Shown in pieces: positions 1 through 11,358 of a stretch of 64,000 nt of DNA. The stretch spans positions 62,001 through 126,000 of the forward strand of contig JAPMXV010000063.1 of assembly GCA_026936335.1 (NCBI GenBank), given 5' to 3'. The notes beneath the pieces are model-generated. The model made no database searches. It saw nothing but the letters and a program-made list of their open reading frames with translations, and was not told the origin of the DNA. Origin of the DNA: Mantamonas sphyraenae. Taxonomy: Eukaryota; CRuMs; Mantamonadidae. The translations under genes were made by a program, and so were the position numbers. The first letter of the stretch is position 1. Every line of letters begins with the position of its first letter.

Positions 1-2826
1 GCCCTTGCCCTTGTTCTTGAACAGAGACGATTTGAGGGAAGACACAAGCTTGTCCATGCCCTCCTGTCCCCCGCTCTTTCCTCCTTTCCCTCCCTTGTCC
101 TTTCCACCGTTCTCCTCCACACGCCGTCGTTTCCTGTCTCCTCCCTCGCCTGCATGAGCACCACCCCTTCCACCACCCCTTCCACCTCGTCCACCACCCC
201 TTCCACCTCGTCCACCTCCTCGTCCACCACCTCGTCCACCACCTCGTCCACCACCCCTTCCACACCCTCCCACCACCCCTTCCACCCCTCCCACCACCCC
301 TGCCACCACCTCGTCCACCCCATCCACCACCCTCTTCCCTCTCCTCCCTGCTTCGTTTCCTCTGCGCCGCTCGCTTCTCCATGATCTGCTCCCGCACGTA
401 CAACGCCTTGCGGTTCTCCACCGAAAACTCCATGATGGGACGCCACTGGTCACCCAACACATGTGGGTTGTTGTTCAACGCACGCAACACCGCCAATGCC
501 TCCTCGTGACTGCCACAATCCACAAACCCAAACCCACGTGCCTTGGCCTTGCCCGTGGTTTTGTCCTTGCGTCGCGGATCCCTCTCCACCTTGGCCTCCT
601 TCACCTGTACAGTGAACCCCTGCTTCTCCGCCACGTCCTGGATAAGATTGCGCATTCCCTGTTCGTCCATGTCTCGCGGCAGATTCCTCCACGACAGACG
701 CGTGGGCGACACAAAGAAGTTGGGGTTGCCCAGCTTCTCCATCTTGCTCTTCTGTGCCCGCATGCGCTTCTCCATGTACTCCTGTGGCAGAGATTGACCC
801 AATTCACTCTGTGGATCGATGTTGCCCTCGTCGGCCAGGTACAGGTTGCGTTTGTCCTGTGCCTTGCGCTTGTTCTTGCCCGTGGCCTTCAGTTCCGCCG
901 CACGTTCCCGATCCACAGCAAGCACCACCGACAGCACACGTCCACCCAATCGAATGCCCCCATCTGCTCCTGCGTGTTCCACCGTCTGTGCTTTGACTCC
1001 CTTTTCCTCACGCTTGCGCCGCAGCTTGTTCATCTTGCTTTGGAACCCGTCCTCCTCCTCATCCTCCTCCTCATCATCATCATCATCATCCTCATCCTCA
1101 TCAGCGTCATCAAAGCGACTGTGTTGCTTGCGTGTGCTCCTCCCCTCTGCCTCTGCCAGACACGCCTCTACACCGTCTTTGTTGGCAAATTGCACAAAGG
1201 CCATGCCCCGGGAACGCCCGCTTTCCTTGTCCACCAACACCTTGCACAGCTTGACCCGGCCAAACTCTTCAAACGCCTCTCGAACCTCCTCTTCACTGTT
1301 GTCATACGACAGATTGCGCACAAACACCGTCTGGCCTTCGTTCACATCGTTGTATCGCTTCTTCTTGTGATCGTCGTCCTCATCATCCTCATCATCCTCG
1401 TCCTCATCCTCATCATCCTCATCATCCTCATCATCCTCATCATCCTCCTCATCCTCATCATCCTCCTCATCATCCTCCTCATCCTCATCATCGCCTTCGA
1501 TGGCCATATCCCCCTTCTTCTTCTCATACTCCTCGCGTGCAACACACCAATCCACCGCAATGGGTCTGCTCTTCAACTTGGCCCCATTGAGCTTGTTCAG
1601 TGCCTGGATGGCATCCTTCATGACCGCAAACTGCACAAAGGCAAACCCTCGAAACAGGCCCCGGGCATCCTTGGGCATGACAATCTCGCTGATGTACCCA
1701 AACCGCCCAAACAGGGCCTGCAACTGTTTCTCCTTGACCCGAAAGGCCAGGTTGCGCACAATCAAACGACACTTCTTGGGTTTGGGTTCCTCCATGAAGC
1801 GTACCGTCACCTTGTTGCCTCCAAACGTCTTGCCATCCATGCGTTCCCACGCCGCACGTGCATCCGCAATGCTATCGTACTCCACCACCGCCTGGTTGGG
1901 TGAACGTCGTTCCATACTCACCACCTTGACCCCTCCCTTCTTGGCCCTGTTTTCCACTGTTTTGTCCTTTGTCTTGCGTCCCATGCCGTCAATCACCAGC
2001 GTCCGTCTTGCCCTGCGTGACTCGTACATCGCCACTCCGCTCTTCACACTGCCCTTCACATGCGACTCGTCCTTTCCCTCATCCTCATCCTCGTCCTCAT
2101 TCCCATCCTCGTCACTCTCCTCGCTGTCGCTCCCGTCCTCATCGTCCTCGTCCTCGTCCTCGTTCTGTTTGCCCAGTCCGCTGAAATCCCTTTCGCTGCT
2201 AAACTGCTTGCTATCCATTTGTCTGTCGATGCGTTGCTTCCATCGCACCTCGTGTGTCGCCCTATGCTTTGCAATCTCCACACGGATCATGCGTCCGCCC
2301 ACCATGTGTCCGTCCAGTTGTGCCACCGCCTCCTTTGCATCCGCCACCAGCGCACTGTGCCCCTCACGCCCCCACGCACATGTTCCGCAGCCACGTCAGC
2401 CTCTCCTACCATGCATACACACTCTCACAATGCCCATCCTCCCACCTTGGGCCCTTTCCTCCCATTATCCGCCATCAACTTACAACTGCACATAGCCAAA
2501 CTCTCGTGACTGCCGTGTCTCTGGGTCTGTGCATGTACAACAAATCCAGTGGGCGCCCGGCACTCGACGGTGTCAACACGTGGCTTCCGCACACACACAC
2601 ACACGCACACACACTGCCTCTCACATCCCACACAAAACATACCACTGACCACGAAACAGCGTCGGATGGGTCCCACATCGCTGAACAGCTCGCCCAGCTG
2701 CTGCGAAGTCAGTTCGCTGGGCAGAAGCCGCACCACCACCGTGCTTCCACTGGTGTCCTCCTGGGCATTGTTGTTGTTGTTGCCACCCTCCTGCTCTTTG
2801 CTTTTGCCACCCTTCTTCTTGCCCAT
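1..2826 (-). CDS. RBM28/NOP4-like nucleolar multi-RRM protein, partial (3' end beyond window)
   Basis: Likely a nucleolar RNA-binding protein for large-subunit pre-rRNA processing. Exons read as 2643-2826, a 19-nt exon 2484-2502, and 2354 down to 1. This joins RNP2 (VVVRLLP) to an RNP1-like FGYVQF across two introns. Further RRMs follow: one with LIVRNLAF and RGFAFVQF, one with VFVRNLSY and RGMAFVQF, and a C-terminal one with LSWRNLPRDM and ARGFGFVDC followed by NNNPHVLGDQWRPI, the signature that points to RBM28/NOP4. Long Asp/Glu tracts separate the domains, encoded by TCATCC-type repeats on the plus strand. The frame stays open to position 1, so the C-terminus is missing. It is divergent from the NIPA-like gene. 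The family call is good; the small exon is less certain. Confidence 0.8.
1378..1493. repeat. TCATCC-type microsatellite inside coding sequence
   Basis: Tandem TCATCC/TCCTCA units on the plus strand encode an Asp/Glu linker between two RRMs of the minus-strand RBM28/NOP4-like gene. The unit length is a multiple of three, so changes in copy number would keep the frame. Confidence 0.8.
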
Positions 2827-2958
2827 GGGAGGTGTCACTAAGTGTGTGTGTGTGTTGCTTGCCCTCGCGCTGCGGCTGCCAAAGCGAAAAACAAACCGGC
2901 CAACCCATTGACCTGCTCACCCCACACACACACACCCCTCCACACACACACATTCACA
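2827..2958. promoter_or_regulatory. Divergent promoter interval, RBM28-like / NIPA-like
   Basis: 132 bp separate the start codons of two divergent genes, so both promoters and 5' UTRs must lie here. It contains TG and CA dinucleotide runs. I see no TATA box. Confidence 0.4.
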
Positions 2959-5572
2959 ATGTCATCGGAGGCTGTGGTGCCCAGTTGGGTGATTGGAGTT
3001 ATGGCCTCGCTGGTGGGTAGCACCCTTCTGAATCTGGGCATGAACGTGCAAAAGTACTCCCACATGAAGAACCTTGCCTTGCCCGACAGCCAGCAGGTGC
3101 CCGAGTACAAACAAACCCTTTGGGTGGTTGGTATGTTCAACAATCCACCCTCCCTCTCCTCCTCCCACCCCCAACCCCCAACCTCCTCCCTCCGTCCCAA
3201 TGCCCCCGCCCTTCCCTCTTTCAAACCCGCGGTGGCTTCCGGCGGAAACGGGTCGAAACGCTCCATCGTGTTTGTCACCGTCCTCCCTGCCTCTACAGCA
3301 TCACAGACAGGACAGGACGCCTGTTTGTGCTTCCATTGCTTACACTCACACGCATTGGTGCCCATGTGCAGGTTTCGTCATGTTTGTGGTGGGCAATCTG
3401 GGCGATTTGGTGGCGCTGGGCTTTGCAGCTCAGTCGCTGATCGCGCCCCTTGGTTCCGTCTCCCTCCTCAGCAACGCCATCATTGCACCCATTTTCCTTG
3501 GGGAACGCTTCACCATCAAAGACGCTGTGGCCACAGTGTTTATTGTCGCCGGTGCCACCCTCACTGTGGTGTTTGGCGCCAAAGAGGAGACGCGTGAGTT
3601 TTCCTGTGCCCTTTTTCCCGCTTTTCATTCACGCCCCCCGCCTTCTGGCGCCTTCCATTGTTTTGCGTTTGCACAGGCCATGTCACTGACAACACGCCGT
3701 GTGCGACCATGGCAACGGTGCCACTGTGCAGAGTACACACTTGCGGAGTTGCTTGCCCTGTACAGCAACGTGGGCTTCATCATCTATGCCGTGTTTGTAG
3801 CCGTCATTGTCATCGGCCTGTATGCCGGCGTGCGCGTGGCTCGCGTGCGTCTGGCCGAATTGGGCGGTGTGCACACCCAAGACCCATTGGGTCAACGCTG
3901 GCGTGTGTTCCTGCCCTTTGGGTTTGCAGCCCTGGGTGGCATCATTGGCTCACAGACGGTGTTGACGGCTAAGAGTGCCGCCGAGCTGGTCAAGGTCTCC
4001 CTGCAAGGCGACAACCAATTTGTGTATCCATTCACCTATGTCATCATCCTCGTGGTGGCTGTCACCGCCATCACACAGGTCCATTGGATCAATGAGGGTC
4101 TCAAGCACTTTGACGCCCTGTACATCATTCCCGTGTTTTTCGTGGTGTGGACCCTTTTTTCCATCCTGGGAGGCAACCTGTACTTTGACGAATTCAAGTC
4201 GTTTGACGAACTCCAGTCCGGCATGTTTGCCCTGGGCGTCATTCTCACTTGCGTCGGTGTGTTCCTCCTCTCGGATCGCAACGAGGAGGCAAACGCATCC
4301 CTGTCCTCGGGGCAAGACGAAATTGGTGAGTGTCCCACACACACACACACACGGCACAACCTCCCACCCAAACCAAGAAAACTCACACACACGCACCCAC
4401 ACACACACAACACACTCTCTCTCTTCGCATCACATCACATCACAGAACTAATGGAACGGGAGGCAGTGGAAGCCGAACGTGCCAATGCAACCAAGAAGCG
4501 AGCCAACTCGCTTGGCTCTCAACTGCGCATCGATCTGGACAAGCCTCTGTCGCCGCGTGAACAGCACCAACAGGACAAGGAGAGTGGTGTGACAGGTACA
4601 GTGGTGGCCGCAGCACAATCAGCAGGTGGACGCTTGCGTGCGCTGAGTGCAGGGGCACGCAAACACAAGAAGCCGCAGGATGGATCGGCATCGGGGATGA
4701 CAGTGACGGTGGGCAAGCATGGTGCTGCTGCTGATGACCATCATGCCATGACACCCAAGAGTGACTCGTCGGAAGTGGGCATCTTGGATCCGGAGGAGGA
4801 CGACGCCGTAGATGTGCGTCAGGGACAGCAAGCTGTGCGTGCAGCACGCAGGCAGGTGTCTGTGGTCAACACCAAGAACGAAACCAAGAAGCGAACGGGG
4901 TCGGTGGATGCGGAACCGGTGTTGCACAAGTATGCACCGGGATTCCATTTTGACGAGGACGAGGCGCCACAATTCTTTCGGCGCAAGACGCCCGTGCACA
5001 CCGCACACCGTGCGCTGTCACCCATCACACCCACACCGGACGAACTCGTGCCCTGCAAACAGGACGAGGCAGAGTATTTCACTGTGGTGGAGAAGCGCAC
5101 GCAAACCTTCCCACCCATCTCGCCCGAAAAGGGCCGCAACAACAACAACAACAACAACAACAACGAGGAGGGACATAGCAACAGCAACAGACATAATCAT
5201 GATCACCACGAAGATGCACAGCAGGAGGACGGCGGACAGGAGGCTCAGGAGAGCGAGCTGGAAACGGAGGAGCAGGCCAGGAGGAGGTCACGTGCATCCA
5301 CACTCGATGAGCTCATGCAACCAGCAAAGCCATTGAGCAGTTCCATGGACGCAGTGGACCCGGAGCTGGGTGACATCACAAACGTCGATTCGCCCTCGCT
5401 GCCGGGCAAGCTCATCACCGATCGCCACAACACCCCGGAACCCACGCGCAACAACAACACTCAGAGCAATGACGTGTCGTCGTCGACTGCTGCCGTGTTT
5501 TCGTCTCCCCCTCCCCTTGGTTCGCTTGCGCAGCCACTGGGAGACAATGGAGAGGAATCCAGCGAAGCGTAG
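2959..5572 (+). CDS. NIPA-type magnesium transporter with long acidic C-tail
   Basis: Multi-pass membrane protein of the NIPA/DUF803 family, expected to move Mg2+ across plasma or endosomal membrane. Exons 2959-3130, 3372-3593, 3732-4325 and 4446-5572 give about 704 residues. Splicing joins KQTLWVVG to FVMFVVGNLGDLVALGFAAQ and then GSVSLLSNAIIAPIFLGE, the characteristic NIPA core. About nine hydrophobic segments fill the first 390 residues. The tail of about 370 residues is hydrophilic, with an Asn run near 5140-5165 and acidic patches, much longer than in animal NIPA proteins and probably disordered. The introns use GTATGT or GTGAGT donors. Only 55 bp separate its stop from that of the convergent COG8 gene. 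Family confidence is high; the tail has no recognisable domain. Confidence 0.88.
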
Positions 5573-5627
5573 TGCGTGTGTGTCAATCATATCCATTCCC
5601 AATTCGCAATCATCATCATTTTTGTTG

Positions 5628-7614
5628 TCAATCCAACTCTTGGTCGTTGTCCCCTGCTGTCTCTGTCACACTGTCATCCTCAGCAGTGGTGTCCAGAACA
5701 CCAGCCTCCGCCAACAGAGCATCGACGTCGTCCAGCTGTGTGTCGTCGTCTGCTGTTTCGTCGGCCACAATGCGAGCTATGGAATCCACTTGCAGGGTTC
5801 GCCGTGTGCCAAAGATGAGATCGAAGCAGGCGTCGATGTGGGGAAGAAAATGGCCGACAAAGAGCTGGCAGAACAACTCGAAATTGCTGCGCTGCCGCTC
5901 GTCCATACGCTCACGGTTGTCCTCCGCAAACATCTTGAGTGCGTTTGCAGTGTGTGTGAGAGCATCACGCAGATGGGATGCCATGGTGCTGCGCAGGCTG
6001 ATGGGGGCACACAGGCGAATCTGGTTGAACACCTGCACGAGATCGTTTGTGAGGTGGGCCAGACTGGTGAATTGCAACAATGCAATCGGCGGTGCGTTGT
6101 CACTCTGCATGCCACGCGCCTCAAACGAGCTGAGATCCTTGGGTAGAGGGGTGAACGAGGCAAAGTCCATGCCGTTGACAAACCGCACGGTGGCGTTGGT
6201 CACATTCGAGGCAAATAAGTGAAAGATGGTGCGTTCAAAGTAAGGAATGAGCAGCGATCGCAAATCCATGCCCACCCGCGCCAAACTGGCTGCAAACCCC
6301 ATGCACGACTCGAGTTGGTTTGCAATCTGAGCGCCGTCGCTCAACTGCCTGAGCAACGAGTCCAGGGCATAAAGGTATGCCGTGACACGCTGATTAATCC
6401 AGGAGAACAAGAGGGAAGCCTTGGGTGAGAGTAGCATGGCGTTGACACCTGTGGAGGATGAGGATTGGCCGAAAATGGCGCCGTAGTTGCGCACAATGCT
6501 CGCCAGTTGCTTTTTGTACACGCTGGTCAGGTTGATGAGATACAGGTTGGCATCGTCCATGGGAATGGCATCCAAAGCACTCTGCAGTGCCATGTCGCGG
6601 TGTTTGATAAACGTCAACTTGAGCTGCGCCTCGGTGTAGCGATCGAGACGTCGAAGAAAGGTGACAATCTGCACACACTCGCTGAGTTGGATTTTCGGGG
6701 AACGAAGACGGGACAAGAGTTGCAACTCCATCTGTCGGGTGCACTTGGCCACCTCCTGTCCAATGTCCTGGATGATGTGCAGGTCATGGTGCACCCTCTG
6801 CAACCGTGCCACAAACGACTCCAGCTCCAGAGCGTCGTCGTAGCATTCGTTCTTCACAAACGCATCCATCAACAATGGGATTTCCAGGATTTCCATCAAC
6901 TGCTGATGGCATTGCAGCGTCAGCTTGGCTGTGCGACGGCGCCGTCCAATGTCGTCTGCTTCGTTCAGGAACTCCGCCGTGTGTTCCTCCAGCACAGGCA
7001 GGTTTTCGTTCAATGCCAGCAGCCGTTGCTTGACCGTGTGTACCTATGTGGGCATGGCGGGTGGGTGAGGGTGGGGGAGAGGAGAAGTGTGGGGTTGGTA
7101 CACGGAGGGGGGGGGTGGGAGTGTGGGAGGAGAGGCGGAATCCCTCTCAACGCCCCGTGGACGGGGAGATAGACACAATGGGGTCTGGTACGGCTGATGG
7201 AAGCATGCGCATGCAAACGGATGTGCAGATGGTGCATATGTGTGGAGTGGAGGGGAGAGAGTGGATGCGTGGAGGGGGTGGGGCAAAATTCCACTCCTCA
7301 TCACTCACCTCGCTTTTGATGTCCTTGACACTGTCTGCCGTCTGTACAAACGCCTTGCTGTGTCGGAAGCACAGCTCCTCCAGCTCTGTTTGGATGCTGT
7401 GGATTTCATTCTGCAAACGCGAGGGTTCGGATTGCAGGCGTTCGACCGAGTACGAGCTGAGTTCAGTGAGATAGGCCTCGTTGGCTGCGGCCATCATGCT
7501 GCCGCCGCCGCTGCTGCTGCCGCTGTTGCCACTTGTGTCACCGGCAAGCTCGTCCAACAGGTCGGCCATGGGATCATCGGCCGCCTGCAGCTCGTCTGCA
7601 ATGAGGGAGAGCAT
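5628..7614 (-). CDS. COG8: Conserved oligomeric Golgi complex subunit 8 (COG8/Dor1)
   Basis: Subunit of the COG tethering complex, which captures retrograde vesicles at the Golgi. Exons 7309-7614 and 5628-7043 give 573 residues, close to the usual size. The N-terminal part (YLTELSSYSVERLQSEPSRL) and the central block (ESCMGFAASLARVGMDLRSL) match the conserved COG8/Dor1 pattern. The remainder is helical, as expected for a CATCHR-type rod. The splice is phase 0, joining VKDIKSE to VHTVKQRLL. The intron is about 265 bp and purine-rich on the plus strand. Its start codon lies 66 bp from that of the divergent ZC2HC1-like gene. The extreme C-terminus is acidic and probably unstructured. Confidence 0.85.
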
Positions 7615-7680
7615 GAGACGAGTGTGTTTGTGCTGGCCGGGACGGCGGCCGTGGCGCCAAACCGAAGCAACGAACGAACG
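7615..7680. promoter_or_regulatory. Divergent promoter interval, COG8 / ZC2HC1-like
   Basis: Only 66 bp between the two start codons, the tightest divergent pair in the window. If both starts are correct, the 5' UTRs must be extremely short or overlap. Confidence 0.4.
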
Positions 7681-10514
7681 ATGCCCCAGCCGCGGATTGA
7701 CCCGATCGATTGGGCCAACCAACGGCGGGAGAAACTTGCCAAGGCACGTGCAATCAAGGAGCAGCGGAAAATGGGGGAAGAGGTGGTGCCTGTGGACGGG
7801 GAAGAGGAGTTGAGTGCGTCGCGGAGCCAACTGAGCAGCCGAGGAGGCGGAGGAAACGGTTCCAGGCGCAACTCCAGGAGCGTTCGGACGCTGATGTACG
7901 CGGAGGACAGCGATGAGGAGGAGGAGGGTGGCATGGACATGGGCAGCATGAGTGTGGGAGGCATGGGAGCAGGCACCCCAGCCTCACAGGGGTCCAGTGT
8001 GAGTGTGACGCGGCATCGAAAGGCGAGTGCAGGGAGCACGAAACGCACCGGCACGAGTCGCAAGGGCCCCACACCGCCACCGGGGGCACGCTCACGCAAC
8101 AGCAGCGCAGGAAGGGAGCGTGGGGAGGAGTCGAACCGTGGGGAAGGCATGGTGACGGGTCGTGGAGGCAGTGGACGAGCAGGCAAGGGGACGACGAGTG
8201 GAGGCGGAGGCGGAGGCGGGAATCCCACCTCCCGATACACCCTGGCACAGTACTACGAAGACATCGAAAAGGTGATGCGATCGCCAAGTGGCACAGGAGG
8301 GTCCAATGGACGCACACAGAGCCGTGGCGGTGCTGGGGGCCAGAGCACACGAGGTGGTGGAGCCGGAAGTTTGGCGTCGCAGTACGAAGCGTACCGGCCG
8401 AACACGGCGGCAACGCAGGCTGCGTTTGCGTCCATGCAGGGCCACGGACAGGGACGAAACACACACACATCACATGGAAGCAACCCAGGCAATCTGAGTG
8501 CACGCAGTTACTTTGCAGATGCAAATGGGGGCCACTCTACGGGGCAAGGGGAGACGCGCGCCAATGCCACGCAACGGTACAAGATGACCTACCAGAGCCA
8601 TATCCAGGACGAGGAGGAACGCGCGGCGGGGCACGCAGGGTTGGGTTCACGCACAGCACGTGGGAGCATTGATAGCACGCATGGGGACGACGGAGGGTTC
8701 CTGCTTGCTGGTGTGGGCGACGTGAAACGACTTGATGCAGAGGTGCGTTTTTTTCCAGATGGAAGAAGCAGGGGCTGAGGGCGACAAGGGGACGGGTGAT
8801 GGGTATCATGACTGACACACACACACCCACACACACACACACATGTACACGCACACACACACACGCATGTACACTACACTGAGCACAGCTGGCCAAGGCG
8901 TTGCTGGGAGCCTTGCTGAAGGAAGAGCCGGAGCTGCTTCCGTCGCTGAACCGGTGCTTGCTGCGACTGATCCGCACACATGTGTTTAAGAAACATGAAG
9001 AGGGAGGAGGAGGAGGAGGCAATGGGTCGATGAGTGCACGTGCACAGTCACGTGGCGGTGGTGGTGGCGGCGTTGGTGGGCCGCTGGCATCGCCGCGTCG
9101 AGGCGGAGGCAGACCTGTGACTGCAGCGGGAGGTCTGCTGAGTAGGATGAACAGCGAACAGGGAATGATGATGAGGACACAGGGCAAACAAGGAGGGGCA
9201 GGTGGACAGCAGGGGATGGGGGGACAGACATCATCAGGGGTGCAGGGAGGTGCAGGGGTGGAAACGAAGCGAAAGGCACGCTCAGCAGGACCACATGGGA
9301 CGTTGGAACGGGAACAGATCCGCAGACGCAACCAGGAGGCACTGCAGAGGGAGCGGGAACAGAGGGCAGCAACAGAGGCAGCAAGGACATCGAGGAGGTA
9401 CAGTCCGCAGGATGAAGACGAGGAGGAGGAGGATGGTGATGATGAGGATGAGGAAGCAGAGGAGCAGGAGTATTATCAGGCACGTGCACGCAGGCAGCAG
9501 CAGGAGCAGGAGCAAGAAGAGAGGAGGCAGCAGAGGCAAAGGGAACAACGACGGGAGGAGATTCGACAGAGGAGGATGCAGAGGGAGAGAGAACGGATGG
9601 AGGAAGAAGAGCGAGAGGAACAGGAGAGGAGGAGACAGGAACAACAGCAGCAGCAGCAGCAGCAGAAGAATCAGCATAGAAGGAGAACACAGATGGCAAT
9701 GGGACCTCGCATGGACGACGATGACGACATGCGGGAACAGAGTGTGGACAGTGGAGGTGACGGAGGAGGGTACGACACACGGGGACCGGGCAGGCAGACA
9801 CTGTCGCCGGAGGAGTTTGACGATGTTCAGATGCAAGTGAGCAGGGATGCCAGTGAGTATGAGGAGCTGAAGGCCATGCAGGGTGGAATGGGTGGAAGGA
9901 TGAACACCACCACCTCCACCAGCACGACGATGATGGGTGAAGAACAACCTGTTGGTGGTGGTGGTGGTGGTCGCATGGGCATGGGCATGGGCATGGGCAT
10001 GGGTGGCATGGGTGGCATGGGTGCAGATGATGACATGGATGAGGAGATGCCCTCGGAACCGATGAACCGTGTGGAGTGTCCCGAGTGTGGACGCAAGTTT
10101 GCCGAGGAACGGCTTGCCAAGCATGCCAAGGTGTGCAAAAAGGTGTTTCAGACCAAACGCAAGCAGTTTGACGTGACCAAGATGCGTGTGCAGGGCACCG
10201 ATGCAGCCAAGTACGTGCACAAGGCCAAGGCAGCGAAGCAGGAGAAGAAGCCAACGAAGAAGAAGAACAGCAAGTGGAGGCGGGAACACGAAGAGTTTGT
10301 CAACCAGCTGCGTGCGGGACGAGGGGCACCTCCCATCAAGACAGGCGGTGGATCAGTCATGCCAGAAGGCATGGATGATGGGATGCCCAAGGATGACGGG
10401 CTCACACCGTGTCCCCACTGCGGGCGAACGTTCAACGAAACAGCCGCGGAGAAGCACATTCCCATTTGTGCCAAGGTGCGCAACAAGCCCAAGCGACTGC
10501 AGAGGAAGCGATGA
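7681..10514 (+). CDS. ZC2HC1-like protein with two C2HC zinc fingers
   Basis: Exons 7681-8742 and 8889-10514 give about 895 residues. The C-terminus carries two C2HC fingers, CPECGRKFAEERLAKHAKVC followed by KRKQFDVTKMRVQGT, and CPHCGRTFNETAAEKHIPIC. Both have the spacing and the KRK-DxxKxRxQGT linker of the ZC2HC1 (FAM164) family. The rest is low-complexity: Gly/Ser/Arg-rich in exon 1, then Glu/Arg/Gln-rich stretches likely to form single helices, then Gly-Met repeats. ZC2HC1 proteins are poorly characterised and often occur in ciliated eukaryotes; the cellular role here is unknown. The intron holds CTGACACACAC and a long CA run. The protein is far longer than animal members, which are roughly 300-350 residues. 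Confidence 0.8.
8815..8875. repeat. CA-rich microsatellite in an intron
   Basis: An imperfect (CA)n tract follows the CTGAC branch-point-like element in the single intron of the ZC2HC1-like gene and runs almost to the 3' splice site at 8888. Confidence 0.85.
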
Positions 10515-10585
10515 ACAGGGTTGGTTGTGGTGGAGTGAGAGTGGAATGCAGTGAAGAGTCCGTTCTGCCAACCAAAATCCCCCCC

Positions 10586-11322
10586 ATGTCCAGCGGAAGC
10601 AATAAGGGTCACCAGGCCCATGGGACGGGGCGTAGGAAACCCAAGGCGACAAAGAGGCATGGAGTAGGCTCGTTGGATGCCATGAGTGTGGTGGGCAGCG
10701 TGGTGGGTGGCGGAAGCGACACGGTGAGCCGCTTGACCGGTGGAAGCGGCGGGGCGTCGTCACTGCTGGGTGGCAGTGGCAGTGCCAAGGGCTCGACACG
10801 AGTGAATGCAAACACACTGGCAGGCGCAGGAGACGCAGGAGGCAGTGTGGCATCATCGCCGTCGTCGTCACCCTCCAAAGGCAGCAGCAGCAAGAAGAAG
10901 AAGAAGAAAAAGACAAGGACGACGACGCGGACGGGCAGTCCCGTCCAGGTGGCCTTGTCGCTGAGAGACGTGGACAGCAGCACCGCAAGTGTGCTCAGTG
11001 GACATGGATCGGAAGGGGAGGGTGGACAGGAGAGTGGGAGCGACGTGGTGTCTGTGGCCAGCACGAGCAAGAGCGAAGCCAAGCGGCGTGTGTTGGAGGC
11101 AAGCGAGCAGCAAGTGGCACTGGAACGCAAAGTCAGGCTGCAAGCCACCCAGCTGTACGCACAGTCACAAAAGGCCATGGAGGCGGAGAAGCAACTCAAG
11201 CTGTGTCGGAATCTGATTGAACAGCAAGCTCCGCTGTTGCCCTGGCCGCTAACGGAGGTGCGTGGCGCGTTGCAACGGATTTTTTGGCGCGCGATTTGAA
11301 ATGGTTTTGGACTGACACAGAG

Positions 11323-11358
<36 letters not shown>

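Noticed and set aside
1378-1493. Regular short repeats that might suggest a CRISPR array
   Set aside because: Six-base units without spacers inside a coding exon; a plain microsatellite.
461-1903. 480-residue plus-strand ORF opposite the RRM gene
   Set aside because: It is the complement of RRM coding and acidic repeats; runs of Leu/Ile arise from reversed Asp/Glu codons.
8986-10289. Long minus-strand ORFs opposite the ZC2HC1-like gene
   Set aside because: Cys/Pro/His/Leu-rich shadow of the Glu/Arg/Gly-rich coding strand; no domain, no splice or start support.
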